A stretch of DNA of 9,179 nt, taken from positions 1 to 9,179 of the forward strand of contig SOKG01000278.1 of the NCBI GenBank assembly GCA_004376205.1, written 5' to 3'. Positions 5,256 through 9,179 of this stretch are shown piece after piece. Made by a program: the position numbers and the translations under genes. The stretch comes from Dehalococcoidia bacterium. Lineage in GTDB: Bacteria > Chloroflexota > Dehalococcoidia > SZUA-161. Positions within the stretch are counted from its first letter, which is position 1. Every line of letters starts with the position of its first letter. The notes under the pieces were generated by a model. The model had not been told where the DNA came from. It worked only from the letters and a program-made list of their open reading frames with translations, and made no database searches.

Positions 5256-5332
5256 TGGTAGGGCGCGCGGGACTCGAACCCACAACCCACTGATTAAGAG
5301 TCAGTTGCTCTGCCAAATTGAGCTAGCGCCCC
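5256..5332 (-). tRNA. tRNA-Lys (anticodon CTT)
   Basis: Read on the - strand, the acceptor stem GGGGCGC pairs with GCGCCCT, followed by discriminator A and an encoded CCA. The D arm contains GCTC-AATTTGGCA-GAGC. The anticodon stem is ACTGA/TCAGT around the loop CTCTTAA, giving anticodon CTT, which reads AAG (Lys). The T arm contains GGTTCGAGTCC. All four stems are intact, so it should be functional. It lies about 77 nt downstream of the deacetylase gene on the same strand. Confidence 0.95.
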
Positions 5333-5409
5333 TTTTCGTACCTGCCGTGCGTAATTTTAACACTTAGCTGGTGGCTGTGGCAAGTGGAACCAGTTGATCG
5401 AGCTAGAGA

Positions 5410-6159
5410 CTAGCTCAAACCTTCAACGAAGGCTCTGACATTCCTTCCCAGAACAGCATGGTTGTACCCGCCTTCGAGGACGCCGTACCGTCTTCCCTGG
5501 CATACCTTCTCAGAGAATTCCTTCACTATCTGCCCAATGGTTAGGTAGTCCTCGGTCTTTAGTTGCCCTCCCCAATCCTCCTCGTGCCGGTCGAAACCGG
5601 CTGACACAGCGATCACATCTGCGCTCTGGTTGCCCAGGAAACGCGAGATGCTGTCTACAAACCCCTGTCTTCCCCTGTCCTCCGGATGGAAGTAGATTAT
5701 CTCAGGAATATTGCCGAAGATACTCTCTGTGCCATCGCCAAAATGGAGGTCTATATCCAGTATCACCGCCGTGTTGACAATGCCCTCTTGCCTGAGCTTG
5801 GCTATGGAGATAGCTACATTGTTGAAGAAGCAGAATCCCCAGCAGTGGTCCGGGCTGGCATGATGGCCGGGAGGCCTTATGAGGCCAAACGCTGGCTCCC
5901 CGCTTACACCCATCTCAGCTGCCTTAATGGCCCCACCTGCCGCCAGCAGGGCGAGCTCATATGTCTCCGGCGACCTCTGAATGTTTGCAGTATGCCAGTT
6001 GGAGTGGGCGAGCTCTATATCGGTAGTAGATGCTGGCTCTGGGGTAACCAGCTCGAACTGGGATGAGATATCTTTCAAAATACTCTCCATGCGACCGGTC
6101 TTAGCGGCGGGGTCGCTGGCATAGACCTCTTCATATCGCGGGTGGTAGACTATCTTCAT
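5410..6159 (-). CDS. HDAC-superfamily zinc deacetylase
   Basis: This 249-aa enzyme belongs to the arginase-like histone deacetylase/acetylpolyamine amidohydrolase superfamily, which removes acetyl groups from lysine or polyamines using zinc. The visible signature elements are RPPGHHA with the catalytic His pair H99/H100, the structural GFCFFNN, ILDIDLHFGDGT with zinc ligands D137 and H139, SAGFD with zinc ligand D190, and LEGGYN with the transition-state Tyr (about 232). All key residues are present, so activity is expected. It is compact compared with the usual 300-380 aa, keeping the core but lacking long loops. It follows the macro-domain gene by 12 nt, with its ribosome site (GTGAGGA) overlapping that gene's stop, and ends the operon. 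A hairpin GAGCTA-N5-TAGCTC (5400-5416) straddles its stop codon. Confidence 0.92.
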   Translation of the reverse strand: MKIVYHPRYEEVYASDPAAKTGRMESILKDISSQFELVTPEPASTTDIELAHSNWHTANIQRSPETYELALLAAGGAIKAAEMGVSGEPAFGLIRPPGHHASPDHCWGFCFFNNVAISIAKLRQEGIVNTAVILDIDLHFGDGTESIFGNIPEIIYFHPEDRGRQGFVDSISRFLGNQSADVIAVSAGFDRHEEDWGGQLKTEDYLTIGQIVKEFSEKVCQGRRYGVLEGGYNHAVLGRNVRAFVEGLS

Positions 6160-6171
6160 CGCAGGTTATCC

Positions 6172-6720
6172 TCACGTCGGCACCAGTTCACGGAGGGTCT
6201 CTGCATAGATGCGGTGGGTTGCCGAATCAAAGAGAACGAAGACCACCTCTGCCAGGGACTCGTCCTGACTCAGGAAATCGCTGACCGTCTGCAGGGCGAC
6301 TCTGGCAGCAGGTTCAACAGGATATCCATAGGCACCGGTGCTTATCGAAGGAAAGGAGATACTTCTCAGGCCTTGTTCGACTGCCAGCTTGAGGCTCTCC
6401 CGGTAAGCGCTGGCAAGAAGGTCCGCTTCTCCCTCGTTGCCGCCATGCCACACAGGACCTACGGTGTGAATGACATGGCGTGCCTTGAGCTTGCCCCCCG
6501 TGGTGATGACCGCTTTGCCTGTAGGTAGCCGTCCTCTCTGCTCCCGTATCTGGCGGCATTCTTCGAGGATGGCTGGCCCTCCCGCTCGGTGGATAGCACC
6601 GTCAACGCCACCGCCACCCATAAGGCTGGGGTTGGCAGCATTAACGATGGCATCCGTTGCCTGCGCGGTGATGTCGCCTTGAACTACGGAGAGACTGGTC
6701 TTGTTGATGGTTAGCTCCAT
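6172..6720 (-). CDS. Macro-domain protein (ADP-ribose / O-acetyl-ADP-ribose hydrolase type)
   Basis: This 182-aa single macro domain has the YmdB/MacroD-type signature. GDIT (D16, adenine contact) is followed by IVNAANPSLMGGGGVDGAIH, with the asparagines and the D40 region used for catalysis in that subgroup. The later ribose/phosphate loop reads SFPSISTGAYGYP. Such enzymes bind ADP-ribose and many remove ADP-ribose from proteins or deacetylate O-acetyl-ADP-ribose. Its ATG lies 2 nt after the stop of the unknown 219-aa gene, so the two are translationally coupled, and the HDAC-family gene follows 12 nt later. Pairing of two deacylase-type enzymes suggests a shared acyl or ADP-ribosyl turnover role, which is inferred. 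Confidence 0.92.
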   Translation of the reverse strand: MELTINKTSLSVVQGDITAQATDAIVNAANPSLMGGGGVDGAIHRAGGPAILEECRQIREQRGRLPTGKAVITTGGKLKARHVIHTVGPVWHGGNEGEADLLASAYRESLKLAVEQGLRSISFPSISTGAYGYPVEPAARVALQTVSDFLSQDESLAEVVFVLFDSATHRIYAETLRELVPT

Positions 6721-6722
6721 AC

Positions 6723-7382
6723 CTACTCTTCAGAGTCCTTATCCGTGGAATCCTCGTCCATCGAGGTCTGGAGCTCTTCCTCGCGGGCTCTGATCCAGCG
6801 CTTAATCTCATCCAGTCCGGGCGGAGCAACGTAGAACACTTCTATGTCCGTAGGAAACTGAACCTGATGGCCTTCCCTCATCAGCAATATCCCGATATCT
6901 TGTTCTTTCAAGGTTTTGTCTATTTTCTTTGCCATGTCCTCGTTCCTTTTCGAGCGAACCTTTGAATACGACTCATAGACCTTGGCAAGTACCTTCGGGT
7001 TCTGTAGACCGACTGCCAAACACCTGCTCCAGTCCATGAACTCGGTCAGCAACTCTATATCTTCGATTGGCTGGACCTCGGCTCCCTTATCCAGCCTGGC
7101 TCGGACAATCTGGTGGCTTGCGCTGTTCAGCTCCTCGATGACTTTGCTCCCTTCTTCCCCGCCCACTGGCACCAACTCATGAAACACCTTGTTCACGCTG
7201 CCGAGCTTCAATTCCAGATTGGTTACATGAGCCTCGACTTCATCCCAGTACTTGCGAGCCCTTTCTACAAAAGCATCCTCAGGTTCGGCAGGGGAGAAAA
7301 GAAGTGGTACAAAGAATAGCTTCCTCCCCTTACTGTATTTCTCCACGGGAGGTTTCTCTATTTTACCCAGCTTTTTTGCCAT
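6723..7382 (-). CDS. Hypothetical 219-aa protein coupled to the macro-domain gene
   Basis: The N-terminus is strongly basic (MAKKLGKIEKPPVEKYSKGR), followed by a hydrophobic strand KLFFVPLLFSP. Residues about 35-160 are mostly charged helices, including YWDEVEAHVTNLELKLGSV and a coil-like KVYESYSKVRSKRNEDMAKK. A C-terminal region with GHQVQFPTDIEVFYVAPPG ends in a very acidic tail rich in E, D and S. No enzyme motif, signal peptide or membrane span is seen. A possible promoter lies upstream (TTGGCC at 7450-7445 and TATGTA at 7426-7421, 18-nt spacer), so this gene may head a transcript with the macro and HDAC genes. The family is not recognised. Confidence 0.75.
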   Translation of the reverse strand: MAKKLGKIEKPPVEKYSKGRKLFFVPLLFSPAEPEDAFVERARKYWDEVEAHVTNLELKLGSVNKVFHELVPVGGEEGSKVIEELNSASHQIVRARLDKGAEVQPIEDIELLTEFMDWSRCLAVGLQNPKVLAKVYESYSKVRSKRNEDMAKKIDKTLKEQDIGILLMREGHQVQFPTDIEVFYVAPPGLDEIKRWIRAREEELQTSMDEDSTDKDSEE

Positions 7383-7479
7383 GTTTTTACCCCGCTTCCC
7401 TTTTTGACTTCAATCTGAACTACATATCTGCCAAGCAGTCATCTGGCCAACTAGAGGGCATCGTTTAGCTTCAATACAA

Positions 7480-7809
7480 TTACCAAAAGTCAATGTTGAA
7501 GATGCACTCGGTTTCCCTGACAGTCTTTGCAAGCTCACGCTTGGTCATCTCATCTTCAATGGGTTCCACCTGCGACACTGGCAAGCCTGACTCGTTCTTC
7601 CCCTCTTTCCAGGTCACAATGTATCCGGGGACAATGGCGTAACCACAGGAGCCTCCGCCGCAGCACGCGGATTCCACAGTGGCCATTCCAATTACAACGA
7701 GGACTTCCCTGCCGTTATGCTGCAGTCTAAATTCCTTGAGTGGAGTGTAGTACCCAGCCAACCCATGCACGTCTTCACCTATCTCCAGATGCACATACTC
7801 GCTGTTCAT
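7480..7809 (-). CDS. Hypothetical 109-aa protein with CC-GGG-SC motif
   Basis: The start is supported by a perfect GGAGGTGA just before the ATG. The most striking element is ACCGGGSCGYA (C49, C50, C55) between two beta-strand-like segments, EVLVVIGMATVES and IVPGYIVTWKE; a fourth Cys is C102. The clustered cysteines and glycines could bind a metal or an Fe-S cluster, or form a reactive thiol site. The N-terminal half looks like a small beta domain, and the C-terminus is charged (EDEMTKRELAKTV). Its ATG overlaps the stop of the upstream 41-aa ORF (ATGA). No known family is recognised. Confidence 0.75.
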   Translation of the reverse strand: MNSEYVHLEIGEDVHGLAGYYTPLKEFRLQHNGREVLVVIGMATVESACCGGGSCGYAIVPGYIVTWKEGKNESGLPVSQVEPIEDEMTKRELAKTVRETECIFNIDFW

Positions 7810-7931
7810 TTCACCTCCTGCCTGGGGCCCTTGGTTTTGCCTGGCTGCGGCCTATCCCTACGGGTCTTTGCCTGTTTCTTCTGGAGGAATTCCTTCATAC
7901 GGAACCAGGACGGTGTGCGATAACCCTTCAT
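7806..7931 (-). CDS. 41-aa basic peptide coupled to the next gene
   Basis: This short ORF lies between the dehydratase gene and the Cys-motif gene. It starts at ATG 7931, 6 nt after the dehydratase stop, and its TGA overlaps the next ATG by 4 nt (ATGA), a classic coupling arrangement. The peptide is very rich in K, R and Q (EFLQKKQAKTRRDRPQPGKT) and has no membrane or metal motif. Its own ribosome site is weak. It could be a small nucleic-acid or protein-binding peptide, or an ORF that only couples translation. Confidence 0.5.
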   Translation of the reverse strand: MKGYRTPSWFRMKEFLQKKQAKTRRDRPQPGKTKGPRQEVK

Positions 7932-7937
7932 AGCATA

Positions 7938-8939
7938 TCACTTTCTTGATGGCAGTACGACTGTCGATCTCCCAAGCATCACCTTGCGACCGTTCTGGTT
8001 TTCCGCCCAGGTCTCACACTCGACGAGATTCTCCCCATCCTGTATGTCTTTTCTGGCCACCTTGCCCTGGAAGGTGAGCGTGTCACTGGGGAAAACGTTC
8101 CCTCTCATCTCAGCATAATGCTTCTTGAGGACGCCCCAGCCACCGATCCAGTTGGTGATAAGTTGCGCCAACAGGGCTGTATTATGCGGGCCGTGGGCGA
8201 CTACATTGGGGAGCCCCAGCACCTGGGTGGCAAACTGGTAGTCGAAGTGGTGGGGCCCGTAATCATTTACGGCTGCCCCCCATTTTAGAATGGTGAACAG
8301 GGTGACGTCCTTTACCAGAGGGGGCAGCTGTGTACCGACTTCAATATCCTCGAAACAGACCTGCTCTCTGGTTGCAGGACGTGATTCCACCTTGTTCGGC
8401 GGTGGCGGTGCGCTGTCCGATGTTCCCCGGGCTGACGAGCCCTCAATGGAGACCATAGCCTCACTAGTTATGCCTACCACCTCGTTCCTTTGATTGCGAT
8501 GTTCATTATCCATGCGTACGAACACCATCCTCCCCGCCCCGCCTTTTGACTCCCTCTCGTAGATGTCCCCGATCCTGCAAGTGCTTGTTATGGTATCGCC
8601 AGGCCTGAGGGGGACAAAGAACTGGAACTCATTGAAGGCTGAGAAGAGGCGGGGGAAAGGGAGTTCGAAGGGCAGGCCCATGTGAGACATATCGGGGAAA
8701 TGTCTGAAGGCGTGGTTGCTGGGATTGAACGCCTCGAGAAAAGCTGGCGGGGCGACGATGCCGCCCCAGCGTGTCTTGCGGGCATACTCCTCATCTTGCC
8801 ACAATGGGTTCTCGTCAGTGGTAGCCTCCAAGAATCTCCTGATACCCCACATCGTGACTTCCTCCGGGGGGAAATCGGGAAACAGTCTTGTGCCGATGTG
8901 CCTTCTCATCTCCTCGGTGACCGCTGACTCAAAGGCCAT
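7938..8939 (-). CDS. Double-hotdog MaoC/FAS1-like acyl dehydratase
   Basis: This 333-aa protein has two hotdog repeats: an N-terminal FAS1-like dehydratase domain (about 10-165) and a C-terminal MaoC-like domain (about 195-330), joined by a Pro/Ser-rich linker (SSARGTSDSAPPPPNKVES). This layout is typical of acyl-CoA hydratases/dehydratases. The C-terminal half holds a likely active-site segment NDYGPHHFDYQFA (about 225-237), followed by LPNVVAHGPHNTALLAQLI. The N-terminal half has TDENPLW (41-47), where the usual His after NP-L is Trp, so that half is probably structural. The substrate is unknown; enoyl-CoA or mesaconyl/beta-methylmalyl-type acyl-CoAs are candidates. AAGGGG lies 8 nt before the ATG. 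Confidence 0.88.
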   Translation of the reverse strand: MAFESAVTEEMRRHIGTRLFPDFPPEEVTMWGIRRFLEATTDENPLWQDEEYARKTRWGGIVAPPAFLEAFNPSNHAFRHFPDMSHMGLPFELPFPRLFSAFNEFQFFVPLRPGDTITSTCRIGDIYERESKGGAGRMVFVRMDNEHRNQRNEVVGITSEAMVSIEGSSARGTSDSAPPPPNKVESRPATREQVCFEDIEVGTQLPPLVKDVTLFTILKWGAAVNDYGPHHFDYQFATQVLGLPNVVAHGPHNTALLAQLITNWIGGWGVLKKHYAEMRGNVFPSDTLTFQGKVARKDIQDGENLVECETWAENQNGRKVMLGRSTVVLPSRK

Positions 8940-8959
8940 ATCAAATACCCCTTAAGATT

Positions 8960-8988
8960 AGTATATAGGAAATCTGGAACGATGGAAA
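8960..8988 (-). promoter_or_regulatory. Promoter for the dehydratase gene
   Basis: On the - strand, TTTCCA (8988-8983) and TATACT (8965-8960) are 17 nt apart, giving a start near 8953 and a short leader to the ATG at 8939. It lies directly beside the tRNA remnant, so the insertion there left this promoter intact. Confidence 0.4.
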
Positions 8989-8991
8989 CCG

Positions 8992-9036
8992 CGCGCCCGA
9001 AGGGATTCGAACCCCCGACCCTTGGTTCCGAAGTCC
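8992..9036 (-). pseudogene. 3' remnant of a tRNA-Arg (anticodon TCG), probable attachment site
   Basis: The - strand reads GGACTTCGGAACC, a 5-nt variable loop region, a full T arm GGGGGTTCGAATCCCTT and the acceptor 3' strand CGGGCGC with discriminator G. The loop CTTCGGA would carry anticodon TCG (Arg). The 5' half (acceptor 5' strand, D arm, first anticodon strand) is missing: upstream lies CACATCGTTCCTA instead of a D arm. A tRNA 3' half cut at the anticodon stem is the classic product of integration by a tyrosine recombinase. An intact tRNA-Arg is expected at the far end of the element. Confidence 0.7.
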
Positions 9037-9047
9037 TAGGAACGATG

Positions 9048-9088
9048 TGCTAATCCGTGTCGAGTAGTGGATTAGCAAAAGATTAGCA
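9048..9088. repeat. GATTAGCA repeats beside the tRNA remnant
   Basis: TGCTAATCC (9048-9056) is inverted relative to GGATTAGCA (9069-9077) and GATTAGCA (9081-9088). Short inverted and direct copies next to a tRNA-derived core are typical of recombinase core and arm binding sites. They lie between the tRNA remnant and the end of the putative recombinase gene. Confidence 0.5.
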
Positions 9089-9132
9089 AAATTTGGCAGA
9101 ACAGAAGCTGCTCCAGAAAGAGTAGCGTGAGT

Positions 9133-9179
9133 CTAGAACTTAGTTCCGTATCTCTTTGTCACCACGTTAAGTGCCTCAC
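9133..9179 (-). CDS. C-terminal end of a gene, possibly a tyrosine recombinase (partial)
   Basis: The - strand frame open to the window edge reads EALNVVTKRYGTKF and stops at TAG (9135-9133). Phage-type integrases often end after the catalytic Tyr with a helix and tail of the form KAV-x-VLD-x-x-FGT, which this resembles. Its stop lies about 45 nt from the GATTAGCA repeats and about 100 nt from the tRNA remnant, the usual int-att arrangement. Only 14 residues are visible, so the identity rests mainly on context. Confidence 0.4.
   Translation of the reverse strand, partial: EALNVVTKRYGTKF

Noticed and set aside
1..9179. CRISPR array, rRNA or complete insertion sequence
   Set aside because: No regularly spaced repeats, rRNA-like sequence, or transposase with terminal inverted repeats was found.

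Overview
The window looks bacterial and accessory in character, with moderate GC content. Shine-Dalgarno sites, near-consensus -35/-10 promoters with 17-nt spacers and a tRNA gene with an encoded CCA all point to Bacteria. The mix of a compact HDAC-type deacetylase, a macro-domain protein, a double-hotdog MaoC-like dehydratase, a small nitroreductase-fold protein and many tiny Cys-rich proteins resembles anaerobic or subsurface Chloroflexota (Dehalococcoidia-like). This is an inference from gene content; no phylogenetic marker is present to prove it.

Layout. (1) Positions 1-1374, + strand: a strong promoter with repeated AGTCC motifs, then a train of very small genes: a possible 45-aa membrane peptide, a coupled 28-aa ORF, a C2H2-like zinc-finger protein, a LIM-like CxxC/HxxC protein, an unknown 68-aa protein and an excisionase/MerR-type helix-turn-helix protein. 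These look like the regulatory end of an integrated element. A 42-bp imperfect direct repeat brackets the last three genes. (2) Positions 1800-2625, + strand: a nitroreductase-fold protein followed by a zinc-ribbon protein. (3) Positions 2626-4321: a small Cys-rich gene on the - strand, a + strand gene broken by a one-base frameshift, a - strand lipoprotein whose promoter also carries AGTCC motifs, and the decayed 3' end of a tyrosine recombinase. (4) Positions 4475-5018: a 58-aa helical protein (+) and a four-knuckle zinc-ribbon protein (-). (5) tRNA-Lys(CTT), - strand. (6) Positions 5410-8939, all - strand: a long co-directional set, transcribed in the order MaoC-like dehydratase, 41-aa basic peptide, Cys-motif protein, unknown 219-aa protein, macro-domain protein, HDAC-family deacetylase. 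(7) Right edge: a truncated 3' part of a tRNA-Arg, repeated GATTAGCA motifs and the last codons of what may be a second tyrosine recombinase. This looks like the attachment-site boundary of an integrated element that continues to the right.

How the genes may work together: the last three genes of the long - strand set are tightly packed (gaps of 2 and 12 nt) and pair an ADP-ribose/O-acetyl-ADP-ribose-type macro domain with a zinc deacetylase and an unknown partner, which suggests a small deacylation module. The rest of the window is best read as successive layers of mobile-element insertion and decay around ordinary metabolic genes.
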